The notes beneath the pieces are model-generated. The model was not told where the DNA came from, made no database searches, and saw only the letters and a list, made by a program, of their open reading frames with translations. This document shows, piece after piece, positions 8,701 through 16,461 of a DNA stretch of 64,000 bases. Numbering within the stretch: the stretch's first letter is position 1; every line of letters starts with the position of its first letter. The translations under genes and the position numbers were made by a program. Origin of the DNA: Competibacter sp963695105 (GTDB lineage Bacteria > Pseudomonadota > Gammaproteobacteria > Competibacterales > Competibacteraceae); NCBI GenBank assembly GCA_963695105.1, contig CAVOGC010000055.1, forward strand, positions 124,001 through 188,000. The letters run 5' to 3'.

Positions 8701-9078
8701 GCGCAGCACCTCGCCCCGGTGGATATCGCGGCCGCCGGCGCGGACCAGCACGGCTTCGGCCTCAAGCTCTCCCCGCTGGGCGAATGCCGCGTCCAGATCC
8801 GCATCGGTAATCCGATCGGCCCGGTACAGCGCGCGAAAATCCTCCTCGGGCAGATAGGCGCGAATCCCGGTGAGCTGCTCGGCCGCCGCCAGCGCCTGTT
8901 CGAACGGCAGGTGCTGGTAACCGTGCAGCGTGTTGTGATGGACGAAATTCAGGATCGGAGCCTGGCCCGGCAGCACATGGTCGAGATGGGCGATGGCCTG
9001 CTCGACGATCTGGCGCGGCCCGAGCGGGGGTCGATCGGGCGCGCTGGGCGGCGCATCGGGCGCAACGGTCGCGGACAT
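5722..9078 (-). CDS. dabA: DabA-family (DUF2309) inorganic carbon accumulation protein
   Basis: A 1118-residue protein of the UPF0753/DUF2309 family, the DabA subunit of energy-coupled CO2/bicarbonate uptake systems. DabA is a cytoplasmic beta-carbonic-anhydrase-like zinc protein bound to a NuoL-like membrane partner and is proposed to hydrate CO2 one-way. The predicted zinc ligands are all visible: Cys594 and Asp596 (VFCIDDRE), His784 (VLMGHGS) and Cys799 (YDCGACSG), with the His-to-Cys spacing of 15 that I recall for characterised DabA. It begins at the ATG at 9078 (MSATVAPDAPP); a longer open frame upstream only covers the NuoM-like gene. It is a long-type DabA, since the shorter characterised form is about 830 residues. 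Residues about 462-476 are encoded by a perfect palindromic repeat. It follows the NuoM-like gene by 14 bp and was presumably once followed directly by the fused antiporter gene. Confidence 0.92.
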   Translation of the reverse strand: MSATVAPDAPPSAPDRPPLGPRQIVEQAIAHLDHVLPGQAPILNFVHHNTLHGYQHLPFEQALAAAEQLTGIRAYLPEEDFRALYRADRITDADLDAAFAQRGELEAEAVLVRAGGRDIHRGEVLRVALVHGVEALPLSQLIWQIEEFDITRRFQPDVPAAVRQRLLKAAGREGIAEEARALESLWHACLQGLQLPDFDLHPEELVDLHLNLAKSLLARFRAEGVTDNQGPVMHKRMQADALALIEQLFAEVGKETTLRGLLRVLTGQDLLDQVRPVLIRLCAAHLDEGLAAWSLPDRREGLYPAWRRLAGSDLAWSFAGLTGWRAALVRWPEQPVDAIVAELRRLGIPEPRWAGYLTRLALELPGWSGMMNWRQQHGDYKANRETPVALADYLALRLCLDGLWIEHLCREHWGLEGSLPALRDYFTARPAEALVRHALYEGRLPEYLASRARGLVEGGMTSSLRSPLPRERGAERAGRATLAPWDALADMIWTWRHSPVAARLGTHTVHGSAWRLFRLAQHLGLSGGELRALSPADLDALLAPLDALPATLRGALWQCAYEHHYRDTLINALANNHGRWVARAQRPQAQLVFCIDDREEGIRRHLEELNPRIETLGAAGFFGVVMNWRGLDDREVTPLCPVVATPAHEVREFARSDAQARNALRDRRREQRGRLRALYHEIRRNLLSSVPLIAVLAPGALLTLAGKLFAPSRQADLVAAVDALWVPEVPTQVAVTAADDGTPATPERPRLGFTDVEQADRVAALLRNIGLTTQFAPLVVLMGHGSISQNNPHLAAYDCGACSGRHGGPNARAFAAMANRPEVRALLAGRGIEAPADTWFIGAEHNTCDERITLYDPSELPAALEPALAELRRDLDRACELSAHERCRRFASAPRDPTPAQALRHVVERSRDFSQARPELGHATNAAALVGRRSMSQGLFLDRRAFLISYDPTQDPSGTVLEGILLAVGPVGAGINLEYYFSTVNNERLGCGTKTPHNVTGLFAVMEGASSDLRTGLPRQMIEIHEPLRLQIVVEARVEVLATIYGRQPSLRELIGGAWVHVIAKDPDSGEFSIFDPARGFVPWSGPPRPLPERARSGDWYRGHVDPLSPALIGVAEI
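7650..7693. repeat. Perfect 21-bp inverted repeat inside dabA
   Basis: Left arm 7650-7670 and right arm 7673-7693 are exact reverse complements separated by TT. The element is CT-rich on one side and GA-rich on the other, centred on CTCTCCC-TT-GGGAGAG. It is read in frame through dabA, adding a low-complexity Arg/Pro/Glu stretch before the zinc site. It resembles intergenic palindromic repeats of the REP type that are scattered in many proteobacterial genomes, here lodged in a coding region. Confidence 0.85.
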
Positions 9079-9092
9079 GGCCTGCTCCTCCA

Positions 9093-10556
9093 TCAATTCG
9101 GGATGAAGATCGCGCTCACCTGCGCGACCGTGACGTTCATGAGGGCGATGACGGGCGCGGGCTGTAGCCCCAGGATCAGCAGTCCCGCCGCCAGCGGGAT
9201 CGCCGCCAGCCACTCGCTCGGCCGCAAATCCTGGAGGTCCGCCAGTTCCGGGCGCGGCGGGCCGGCGAACAACTGGCCGAGGGTTCGGACCGCGTAGGCC
9301 GCGCTCACCAGCACACCGAGACTGGCCAGCAGCATCAGCCAGCCCCAGCGTTCGAAGCCACCGATCAGGACGTGCAGTTCGGCCACGAATCCGACCAGGC
9401 CCGGCATGCCCATGCCCGCCAACAGCGCCAGGGTAATGAACAGGGTAAAGCCGGGCGTCACCCGCGCCAGCGCGCCATAGTCGGCAATCTGGCGGGTGTG
9501 GGTGCGTTCGTACAGCAGGCCGATCAGCAGGAACAGCGCGCCGGCGATCAGCCCGTGAGCCACCATCTGCAAGCCCGCCCCCAACAACCCGGTTTCGTTC
9601 AGGGCCGAAATACCGAGCAGGACCACGCCCATGTGGCTGACCGAGGAATAGGCGATCATCGCCTTCAGATCGGTCTGCCGCCACGCCAGCAGGCCGCCGT
9701 AGAGGATGCTGGCCAGGGCGATGCCGGCCAGCAGCGGTTGCAGCGCCAGCGCCCCTTCCGGCAGCATGGGCGCCACCCGCAACAGACCGTAGGCGCCCAT
9801 CTTGAGCAAGACGCCGGACAGCAGGATGCTCACCGGACTCGGCGCTTCCACATGAGCGAGCGGCAGCCAGCCGTGCAGCGGAAAGATGGGGATTTTCACC
9901 CCAAACCCGACCAGAAACGCCAACAGCAGCCACACTTGTTCATCGCGGGGCAGCGCCGTCGCTGCTTGCGCTATGGCGGCCATCGCGAACGACTGGGTCG
10001 GCGTGAGCCGGTAGACCACGATGATGCCGATCAGAATGAAGATCGCCCCGCCCATGGTGTACAGCACGAAATTGAGGCTGGCCGCGTGCCGCTTCTCGCC
10101 GCCCCACAGGTCGATCAGGAAAAACAGCGGGATCAGGGTCAGTTCCCAGAACATGAAGAACAGCGTCCAGTCCTGGGCCATGAATACGCCGAGCATGGCG
10201 AATTCCAGCACCAGCATCCAGGAGTAATAGCCCTTCACGCCGGTCTTGATCCGGTCCGAGGCCAGCAGCGCCACGGCGACCAGCAGGGTGGTCAGCAGCA
10301 CCATCGGCAGCGACAGCCCATCGACGCCCAGCGCGTAGGACACCCCGATGGTGGAACTCCAGACCACCTGCTCCACAAACTGGATAGCCGCCGTGCTTCG
10401 GTCGAACTGAGCAAGCAGGCTCCACGACAGGGCCAGCGCCAGGCCGGCATGGAGCAGCGCCAGCCCGCGGATAAATTTCCCCTGGGCCGCCGGCAACAGG
10501 GCGACCAGCACCGCCCCGAAAAATGGCGCCCACAGGATCAGGCTCAGCATGCGCAT
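9093..10556 (-). CDS. NuoM-like proton-translocating antiporter subunit
   Basis: A 487-residue polytopic protein of the NADH dehydrogenase chain M family. The channel residues are intact: Glu138 in FMFWELTLIPLFFLI, Lys221 in GFGVKIPIFPLHGWLP, and Lys252 in SGVLLKMGAYGLLR, plus TDLKAMIAYSSVSHMG. The length matches NuoM (about 500). No other complex I genes are nearby. It is the first gene of a leftward set with dabA, so it is more likely an accessory ion-translocating subunit of the DAB-like system than part of respiratory complex I. The start could be the GTG/ATG pair near 10556 or the ATG at 10550. The opposite gene ycgL begins 146 bp away, so the promoter lies in 10557-10701. Confidence 0.82.
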   Translation of the reverse strand: MRMLSLILWAPFFGAVLVALLPAAQGKFIRGLALLHAGLALALSWSLLAQFDRSTAAIQFVEQVVWSSTIGVSYALGVDGLSLPMVLLTTLLVAVALLASDRIKTGVKGYYSWMLVLEFAMLGVFMAQDWTLFFMFWELTLIPLFFLIDLWGGEKRHAASLNFVLYTMGGAIFILIGIIVVYRLTPTQSFAMAAIAQAATALPRDEQVWLLLAFLVGFGVKIPIFPLHGWLPLAHVEAPSPVSILLSGVLLKMGAYGLLRVAPMLPEGALALQPLLAGIALASILYGGLLAWRQTDLKAMIAYSSVSHMGVVLLGISALNETGLLGAGLQMVAHGLIAGALFLLIGLLYERTHTRQIADYGALARVTPGFTLFITLALLAGMGMPGLVGFVAELHVLIGGFERWGWLMLLASLGVLVSAAYAVRTLGQLFAGPPRPELADLQDLRPSEWLAAIPLAAGLLILGLQPAPVIALMNVTVAQVSAIFIPN

Positions 10557-10701
10557 GAGCGTCAGCCCCTTGCAGCGCGGCGACGTTGTCCGACGGCACT
10601 CCCATACATGGCGATATCCTCCCCGGCAACGCGGCTCTGTTGTTGTATTCTGCCCGCATTATACCCTGTCGCCTTCAACTCTGATTCCCGGAGACGCCCC
10701 A

Positions 10702-10956
10702 ATGCAGTGCGCGATCTACAAAAGCCGCAAGAAACAGGACACTTATCTGTATGTCGCCGTCAAGGACGATTTCTCCACCATTCCCGACACCCTGCTGAAA
10801 CTGCTCGGCGAACCGATCCATGTCATGGATCTGGAGCTTGACCCGAACCGCAAGCTGGGGCGGGAAGACGCGGCGGAAGTGCTGCGCAACCTCCAGGAAC
10901 GCGGTTGGCATTTGCAGGTGCCGCGTCAGAACGAATGGCTGGCAACCCGGCATTGA
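10702..10956 (+). CDS. ycgL: YcgL family protein
   Basis: An 84-residue protein matching the YcgL domain: it opens MQCAIYKSRKKQDTYLYV, has the LLKLLGEPIHVMDLEL segment and ends with the typical LQERGWHLQVPRQ. YcgL proteins are small conserved proteins of Gammaproteobacteria with no established biochemical role; in E. coli the gene lies in the minC-rnd region. Start at ATG 10702 preceded by a purine-rich GGAGAC. A PLP aminotransferase gene follows after 19 bp on the same strand. Confidence 0.9.
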   Translation: MQCAIYKSRKKQDTYLYVAVKDDFSTIPDTLLKLLGEPIHVMDLELDPNRKLGREDAAEVLRNLQERGWHLQVPRQNEWLATRH

Positions 10957-10975
10957 TATTCCAGGAATCCCGCTC

Positions 10976-12172
10976 ATGTTTTCCGAACGCGTCGACCGGC
11001 TGACCAGCTCCCTGATCCGGGAACTGCTCGCCCTCACCCAGAAACCCGACATCATCTCCTTCGCCGGCGGCCTGCCGGCGCGCGAGGCCATGCCGCCGCT
11101 GCAACTGACCGATCTGCCCCCCGAGCTGAGCCAGTACGGCACCACCGACGGCGAGCCGGAACTGCGCGCCGCCATCGCCGGGCAGTTGGCCGATCTCGGT
11201 CTGCGCTGTCGGCCGGAGCAGGTCTTGATCACCTCCGGTTCGCAGCAGGGCATCGATCTGGTTTCCAAGCTCTACATCGATCCCGGCACGCCGGTGGCGG
11301 TGGAAGCACCGAGCTATCTGGCGGCGCTGCAATCGTTCCGGCTGTTCGGCGCCCGCTTCGAGGAACTGCCGCTGACGGCCAGCGGCATCGACCCGGACCA
11401 ATTGCGGCAGGCGATCCAGCGCCAGCGGCCGGCGTTCGTCTACCTGATTCCCACCTTCCAGAACCCGGCCGGTGTCTGTTACGACGAAGCCACCCGCGCG
11501 GCGGTCGCGGCGGTGCTGCGCGAGACCGGCATGCCGCTGCTGGAGGACGAACCGTATCGGGAACTGGTCTACGAACCGGTGGATCGCGGCCCGCTGTGCG
11601 CCCGGTTGGAGGACGGCCAGACCTGGATGTACATGGGCACCTTCTCCAAGACCGGCATCCCCGGCCTGCGGGTCGGCTACGTGGCGGCCTCCGAGGACGT
11701 TCACGCTTATCTGGTGCGGCTCAAGCAGTCCACCGACCTGCACACCAACCGGATCGGCCAATGGTGGTGCGCCCGATTTCTGAACTCGTCCGACTACCCG
11801 GCGCATCTGGAGCGGTTGCGGACCTTCTACCGCGAACGGCGCGACGCCATGCAGGCGGCGCTGACCCGGCATCTTGGTGATCTGGCCGAGTGGACGATGC
11901 CCAACGGCGGGCTGTTCTTCTGGGTACGGCTGAAGGCGGGCGGCGACACCCGTGCCTTGCTGGTGCGGGCGCTGGAGCGCAAGGTGGCGTTCATGCCGGG
12001 CGAGGCGTTCTTCGCCAGCCCCGGCGCGGCGCACGGCGCGTTCATGCGGCTGAATTTCAGCCACGCCACGCCCGAGCAACTGGAGCGCGGCCTGGCGGTG
12101 CTGGCGGAGGTGATTCGGGAGCAACGGGGAATGGCGAAGGCGGAAGCGGCGGCTGGGATGGTGGAGATTTAG
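10976..12172 (+). CDS. PLP-dependent aminotransferase (class I/II, LysN/MocR-like)
   Basis: A 398-residue fold-type I aminotransferase. It starts MFSERVDRLTSSLIREL and has ISFAGGLPA near the start, SGSQQGIDLVSK for the cofactor phosphate loop, PTFQNPAGVCY with the ring-contacting Asn, EDEPYREL, and YMGTFSKTGIPGLRVGY in which the Lys is the expected Schiff-base residue; an Arg near FMRLNFSHA should bind the substrate carboxylate. This family includes 2-aminoadipate and aromatic or branched-chain aminotransferases, so the substrate is not assigned. The last codons and TAG stop (12140-12172) are one copy of a 33-bp direct repeat that recurs at 16810-16842, so the C-terminal tail may have been rewritten by an insertion. 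Confidence 0.88.
   Translation: MFSERVDRLTSSLIRELLALTQKPDIISFAGGLPAREAMPPLQLTDLPPELSQYGTTDGEPELRAAIAGQLADLGLRCRPEQVLITSGSQQGIDLVSKLYIDPGTPVAVEAPSYLAALQSFRLFGARFEELPLTASGIDPDQLRQAIQRQRPAFVYLIPTFQNPAGVCYDEATRAAVAAVLRETGMPLLEDEPYRELVYEPVDRGPLCARLEDGQTWMYMGTFSKTGIPGLRVGYVAASEDVHAYLVRLKQSTDLHTNRIGQWWCARFLNSSDYPAHLERLRTFYRERRDAMQAALTRHLGDLAEWTMPNGGLFFWVRLKAGGDTRALLVRALERKVAFMPGEAFFASPGAAHGAFMRLNFSHATPEQLERGLAVLAEVIREQRGMAKAEAAAGMVEI
12140..12172 (+). repeat. 33-bp direct repeat, left copy
   Basis: This copy matches 16810-16842 at 31 of 33 positions. The mismatches are at the ninth or tenth base of the GCGGAAGCG(G/A) block and at the C/T in GG(C/T)TGGGATGG. It contains the last codons and the TAG stop of the aminotransferase gene. 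Together with the right copy it brackets the ABC-3C island. Confidence 0.85.
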
Positions 12173-12291
12173 GTAGCGCCGCCACCGAAAGCGGGACAGT
12201 TTGATGGAATCGCCTGACTACAAGAATCAGGGTTGTATTGGTCCTCATAGCCATACCGTCCCGCTGATCCTAGCTGTCGGGTTCCGCGAGA

Positions 12292-14247
12292 TTAGCCTTG
12301 ATCGCCCGCACGCGGCCAGTCATCGGGAATTAGAGCGAGGCCACGCCACCGTTCCACTACATCTGCCTGATACCAGTCCTCATCGATATCAGCGTGCTCC
12401 GTCATGATGATTTGAAACCCCGGCGCGAGGCTCTCGACAGTATCAAAGATAAAGCGAAACATTCTCGACACTGCACGCCGATCACTTTCGCCGATCTGTT
12501 CCATGGAGCCGTCTATGTCTTTCTCGGATGGGAAGTAGACCTGAGACGGTTGATCCAGGAAGAGGAAACGGGGTATCGGGCGATTGCGCTGCGTGAACCA
12601 CTCGTGTAGCGCGAGATGCCCGATGAGGTGGTAGCCAACCCAATTCTCCCCACTCCCCATCTGATCCATCGGAACGGGTCCATCGGGTGTGTCCGCGACA
12701 ATGGTCAGTTTCTTGAGATCGAGGCGCAAAGGGGCCATCGAATGTTCGAGGTCTAGTTTCTGCGCCCCGTCTGTCAACCGCCGTCCGAGGATAGATGTGA
12801 TGGACTCAAGGCGTTCCTTGACCCGTTCGTCGCTGAGTTCGTCCTCAAGGGCGTTGCACTGGTTGCGAAGCTCCCCGGCCTGCTCTTCCAGCCTCTTGGT
12901 GTCCGGAAGCTCGGGCAGGCTTTCCAAGTAGAGCGAAACCCGTCCCACGATCAGCGCGCGTTTCGCGGCGTCATCGCGCATGTCCTGCAGGCGGTCACTT
13001 GCCCGTCGGACGGCCTCCATCTCCGCGCGATTTTTCGCGAGTAAACCCCGCACTCGCTGGAGGCATCCCTCAATTTCGGCAATCGCCTTTTCGATATGCG
13101 GAGCAACTCGCGTCACTGTCTCTAGTCTGATGGAAACGTCGCTGAGAGTCGCTTTGATCTGTTTTACTGCTGGCACCGACGCCGGATCTGGTAGATTCTG
13201 CGAGCATAAGGGGCATGTGTGTCCTGGTTCCTTACCATCGAAGATGCCGATAGAAACCAGACGCGCACGTTGTTCGCCGGCCTCGTGGGAAAAACCTTTT
13301 TCGTCGCATTCGAACGCCCGCGCCGCTGCGATCTCATCTCGCAGCTTACGCTGCTCCGCAAGAAGTCGATTCCGCTCGTCACCAAGACGTGTGTACTCGT
13401 CACCTTCCAGTCCAGGTAGAGTTCCGGCGTCGATCATTTCCGCTGGTACCTCGGCAACCTGCTGGAGTGCCGAAACCGCTTCCTCCCAAGCATCCGCAGT
13501 TACTGCAGTCAAGCCAGTATCCCTGGCCTGCGCGAGAAGCGTCGCGGCCTTGCTGATCCCGCCGCCTCTCAGGGCCTTCAATTCCGACAGTTGCCGATCA
13601 ACGGTGCGGAGCTGCTCGCGGAGCCGCCGCAGTTCCCCTGCTTTCCGAACATAGTCGTCATCGACAGCGCCCAGAAAGTACGGTAGGACATCCTTGAGCG
13701 CCTGAGCGACAAATCTGTCCGATGCACCATGGAAAAGTTGCTGTCGCCGACCGATCTCGTCCTGCGGCTGAAAGCAGAAAGAGATAGCGTGCCTTACTGT
13801 TGCGGAGAGGGTATCTCGTGTTTGCCCGGACGGCGGTTCGTGCACGTTGTCACTGATACCCGACCAACTCGTCAATAAGCTACTGAGTCCCTTGGCATTG
13901 GTCGTCTGGCGCAGTTCATTTGCCGCTGGGACTGGCACTGCGCCGCCAACCGCGAAGAAGCAATCCTCGCTGGACTGCGCGCGTGCATCCGGGCATCGTC
14001 GTGCTATAAACGCTTGGCCACTCCGTAGCTGAAGCCTCATGCCGAACCAACTAACACATCGACGGATTGGACCTTCCGGTACCTTGCATTGATTCGCTCC
14101 GAAGCAGTAATCGACGATATCGATCAGCGCGGATTTCCCCGTCTTGCTAGCGCCCGTGATGATGTTCACCTGTCCGGATCGCAGTGCCAGCACGCGGTTT
14201 CTGCCATCGTGACTGAAGACAACAATGTCCAGAATCTGGATGCTCAT
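12292..14247 (-). CDS. ABC-3C system ATPase (DUF3732-type, SMC/Rad50-like)
   Basis: A 651-residue ABC ATPase of the DUF3732/Rad50-like type found in ABC-three-component conflict systems. Walker A is GASKTGKS (residues 32-39). A long, coiled-coil-rich middle (about 200-480) carries a zinc-hook-like CPLC (Cys345, Cys348). The ABC signature is GSGENW (531-536), and Walker B is FLFLDQPSQVYFP with Asp565 followed by Gln in place of the usual catalytic Glu. The LDQPSQVYFP stretch is characteristic of this family. Start is ATG 14247, overlapping the stop of the middle-component gene by 4 bp (ATGA). Such ATPases are thought to sense nucleic-acid structure during phage attack and license the effector. 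That role is established for relatives only by comparative genomics, so it is inference here. Confidence 0.88.
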   Translation of the reverse strand: MSIQILDIVVFSHDGRNRVLALRSGQVNIITGASKTGKSALIDIVDYCFGANQCKVPEGPIRRCVSWFGMRLQLRSGQAFIARRCPDARAQSSEDCFFAVGGAVPVPAANELRQTTNAKGLSSLLTSWSGISDNVHEPPSGQTRDTLSATVRHAISFCFQPQDEIGRRQQLFHGASDRFVAQALKDVLPYFLGAVDDDYVRKAGELRRLREQLRTVDRQLSELKALRGGGISKAATLLAQARDTGLTAVTADAWEEAVSALQQVAEVPAEMIDAGTLPGLEGDEYTRLGDERNRLLAEQRKLRDEIAAARAFECDEKGFSHEAGEQRARLVSIGIFDGKEPGHTCPLCSQNLPDPASVPAVKQIKATLSDVSIRLETVTRVAPHIEKAIAEIEGCLQRVRGLLAKNRAEMEAVRRASDRLQDMRDDAAKRALIVGRVSLYLESLPELPDTKRLEEQAGELRNQCNALEDELSDERVKERLESITSILGRRLTDGAQKLDLEHSMAPLRLDLKKLTIVADTPDGPVPMDQMGSGENWVGYHLIGHLALHEWFTQRNRPIPRFLFLDQPSQVYFPSEKDIDGSMEQIGESDRRAVSRMFRFIFDTVESLAPGFQIIMTEHADIDEDWYQADVVERWRGLALIPDDWPRAGDQG

Positions 14248-14741
14248 GGGCGGACTCCGATCAGCGTCAGCACCGTCATCACGGCGCCCACACGGGCAAA
14301 CCATCTTCCGACGAACTCCGCCTTCTTCGCACATTCCCGTACTTCGTCGCTGGATTCTTTCAGCGATTTCCGCACGGCTTTTGCCCACTGGTACCTACCG
14401 TGAATGCGGCCTTCGTGGATGGTGATAAATCCATGAATTCCACCGAAGAAAAGCGCCTCTTTCGTGAACTCGGCCAAATACTGGGCCTTGGTCGCAATTC
14501 GTCCGCGCACGAGAGGATCGGCTTCAAGCCAGGCAACCAGCGATGTTCGAATATCCCTCGGCAATGCTTCACGCGTCTTCCGTTCTAGGATCAGAGGGAG
14601 GATGAGGAAAGCTTCCTCAAACGCCAGTGCAGTGCCATTGCAAGCAATGTGACCGCGTGTAGCATGCCAAAGGAGATTCGCACAAAACCCCGGATTGAGA
14701 AGCGTGCGCTCCTCTCGGGATCTTTCGAGCCAAGCGGTCAT
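14244..14741 (-). CDS. ABC-3C system middle component
   Basis: A 165-residue, mostly helical protein with RTLLNPGFCANLLWHA near its start and a C-terminal hydrophobic stretch (AVMTVLTLIGVRP). The NPxF-like opening, the size and the position between effector and ATPase genes fit the three component ABC system middle component family, a small adaptor thought to bridge the ATPase and the effector. It overlaps its neighbours by 4 bp at both ends (14738-14741 and 14244-14247), which indicates tight translational coupling of the three subunits. No catalytic residues are apparent. Confidence 0.78.
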   Translation of the reverse strand: MTAWLERSREERTLLNPGFCANLLWHATRGHIACNGTALAFEEAFLILPLILERKTREALPRDIRTSLVAWLEADPLVRGRIATKAQYLAEFTKEALFFGGIHGFITIHEGRIHGRYQWAKAVRKSLKESSDEVRECAKKAEFVGRWFARVGAVMTVLTLIGVRP

Positions 14742-15952
14742 GCTGCATCCTCCCTATCGCGGAGAAGATGCGCCAAGCGCGCGTGGAACTCGGGATGCCA
14801 TCCAATGCGAATCTCATCGGCCAGCAGATGAAGCGAGCCGCGAGTCACAAAGGGTTCGGTTACGTTCGGACGGATCGGAATGGTCGTGCGTTCCGCCCAT
14901 GCCAGCACGGACCGCGCTGCTTCCTCCTTGGCCTGGTCAGTAGCGGAATCGCCAAGCTCGTCCCGCATCGCCTCGAAGATGAGATCCCACTCTTCGATAA
15001 GTCGTTTTTCGTACTTGCGTAGATCCCAGCCGACGACGAGTTCGTCTCGGAGCCAGCGCGAGCGTTGCTCGAACGCACGGTAATAGTCGCGGATGGCCGC
15101 TGCGATCCGCCGCTTGCCCGTCTTGATAAGTGCCATTTGCCGAACGAAGTTCGAGTTCTCATGGGCTGACCTGGCTGCCTCATCAAGACTGAATTCGAGA
15201 AGGTCATCATCGATCGGAAGCGCGTCCTGCTTGAACCCCTCTCGCAGGTCGGACATTTGAGATTCGACCTCGACCGACCCGACTCTGTCTAACTGTGCGT
15301 TCATGAGTTGACGGAGGACACGCTGAAACCACCATCCCTCCAAGCGCTCAAGAAATGCAGCATGGTGTTCCTTGTCCACCGCCCAGAACACTTCTTGTCG
15401 AAGTTCGCCGTCGAGATCGTCGATGGCCGGAGCCGCATCGAAAACCGTCACCTTCTCGAGAAGGACTTTCCTCCCGACGAAATCGGTGTCGAGATACGAT
15501 TTGTAAGCCGGCTGGTTCGTTTGACTCGTAGATGACTGAGCGACTGCATTGAGGCGCCCGATGGCAGCCTCGACATCACGATCTTCCGTTCGTAGATAGA
15601 ACGGCGCACTACCTTTGCTAGCCGTGCCCGTTGTCACGAGGCAAAGGTTCGCTGTTGTGGGGATCGTGCCGGAAGCTCGACCCTCGAACCAAATCCGTAG
15701 CGTCTTCCACAGGTCGGGACTTGCATCGGTCAATGATCCGATGCCGTTTCGATGATGCTTTAGTTGCAGAAGCTCACGGGGATCGCCTTTGGTAGTTTCG
15801 AACGCCACATCGTCCAACGTCTCGATGCCAACAAGGAAATCAGGGTTTGCTTTCAGCTTTCTTAGCGTCCAGAGCAATGCGGACCTAACTTGGTACAGGT
15901 AGCCCAAGGCCGCATCGACAGCAGCGTAATTATTCTTTGTCCCGTTGATCAT
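14738..15952 (-). CDS. ABC-3C system effector-type protein with nuclease-like N-terminus
   Basis: A 404-residue protein, first gene of the ABC-3C operon. The N-terminus (residues 18-70) reads GYLYQVRSALLW, then IETLDDVAFE, then ELLQLKHH. This gives an acidic pair (Asp48, Glu52) and a Gln63-x-Lys65, the layout of a PD-(D/E)xK (Mrr/Cap4-like) endonuclease in its QxK variant. The rest is alpha-helical and fits the family-specific C-terminal region that couples to the ABC ATPase. I chose ATG 15952 (MINGTKNNY); a GTG at 16027 would add 25 residues that look unlike the domain. The expected role is DNA cleavage or an abortive response on activation. The nuclease call rests on motif reading only. Confidence 0.72.
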   Translation of the reverse strand: MINGTKNNYAAVDAALGYLYQVRSALLWTLRKLKANPDFLVGIETLDDVAFETTKGDPRELLQLKHHRNGIGSLTDASPDLWKTLRIWFEGRASGTIPTTANLCLVTTGTASKGSAPFYLRTEDRDVEAAIGRLNAVAQSSTSQTNQPAYKSYLDTDFVGRKVLLEKVTVFDAAPAIDDLDGELRQEVFWAVDKEHHAAFLERLEGWWFQRVLRQLMNAQLDRVGSVEVESQMSDLREGFKQDALPIDDDLLEFSLDEAARSAHENSNFVRQMALIKTGKRRIAAAIRDYYRAFEQRSRWLRDELVVGWDLRKYEKRLIEEWDLIFEAMRDELGDSATDQAKEEAARSVLAWAERTTIPIRPNVTEPFVTRGSLHLLADEIRIGWHPEFHARLAHLLRDREDAA

Positions 15953-16236
15953 TCCCAATCTTCTTGGTCTGTCATCAATACAAGACACATAAGTAATAGT
16001 TATAAAACTCCTGCCAACTTCCTTCACAGAGCATAAAACTGACCGAGAGACTCTTTATCGAGTATAGGTGAAGTATCGCCCTTGCAAGAGGCAACATAAA
16101 TGTGTCAGCGCGAGAGCGGGTCGGACACCGACTCTACCTTGACTTACATAAGTGCCTATTCAATAGCATATTGTATTGAATATAAAAAATGACAGGCTCA
16201 CGGCTTTGACACCCTCGTAATCGGAACCCGATCACG
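15953..16236. promoter_or_regulatory. AT-rich region between the ABC-3C operon and a transposase relic
   Basis: This stretch should hold the promoter of the leftward ABC-3C operon and the end of the former insertion sequence. It is clearly AT-rich, including a TTGTATTGAATATAAAA-like segment near 16170-16187. I do not see a convincing terminal inverted repeat or a confident promoter pair. Confidence 0.35.
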
Positions 16237-16368
16237 ATGGACCTGCCGTTCAGTAATTTTGATACGAGATTTGAAAATTTCTTACAAGAGTTGCCCGAAG
16301 ACTACCGGGAACTGGCCGTTGAGTTCAAAGCGTTCTGCCGGTCTCGCAAGATCAAGACACCGGACCAG
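16237..16368 (+). pseudogene. IS4-family-type transposase N-terminal remnant
   Basis: From the ATG at 16237 the frame encodes about 44 residues (NFDTRFENFLQELPEDYREL, then AVEFKAFCRSRKIKTP) that I recognise as the N-terminus of IS4-type transposases, which normally continue with a QLLQVV segment and a DDE catalytic core. Here the similarity stops at KIKTPDQ and the following sequence is unrelated, so the gene is a truncated relic lacking all catalytic residues. It shows that an insertion sequence once landed between the ABC-3C operon and the Phd antitoxin gene and was later deleted. Confidence 0.65.
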
Positions 16369-16404
16369 TCAGGCGGGGAACACTTCATGCTGTTGAGGAA
16401 CGGA

Positions 16405-16461
16405 TCAGGACATGACGATCCACCGGCGACTGAAGGCGTGCATGACCAAGATAAAGGTCAT
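16405..16461 (-). pseudogene. Stub of a toxin gene downstream of the Phd antitoxin
   Basis: The antitoxin stop overlaps an ATG (ATGA at 16458-16461) that opens an 18-codon frame starting MTFILVMHA and ending at a TGA at 16405-16407. The overlap and the opening residues resemble the start of RelE/ParE-type toxins, which usually lie exactly there. The frame then loses any resemblance and ends near the transposase relic, so the toxin was probably cut away. The identity of the lost toxin is a guess from a very short match. Confidence 0.35.

Noticed and set aside
15953..16027. N-terminal extension of the ABC-3C effector from a GTG at 16027
   Set aside because: The added residues do not resemble the rest of the family-like start, the DNA is AT-rich like the promoter region, and ATG 15952 gives a sensible beginning.
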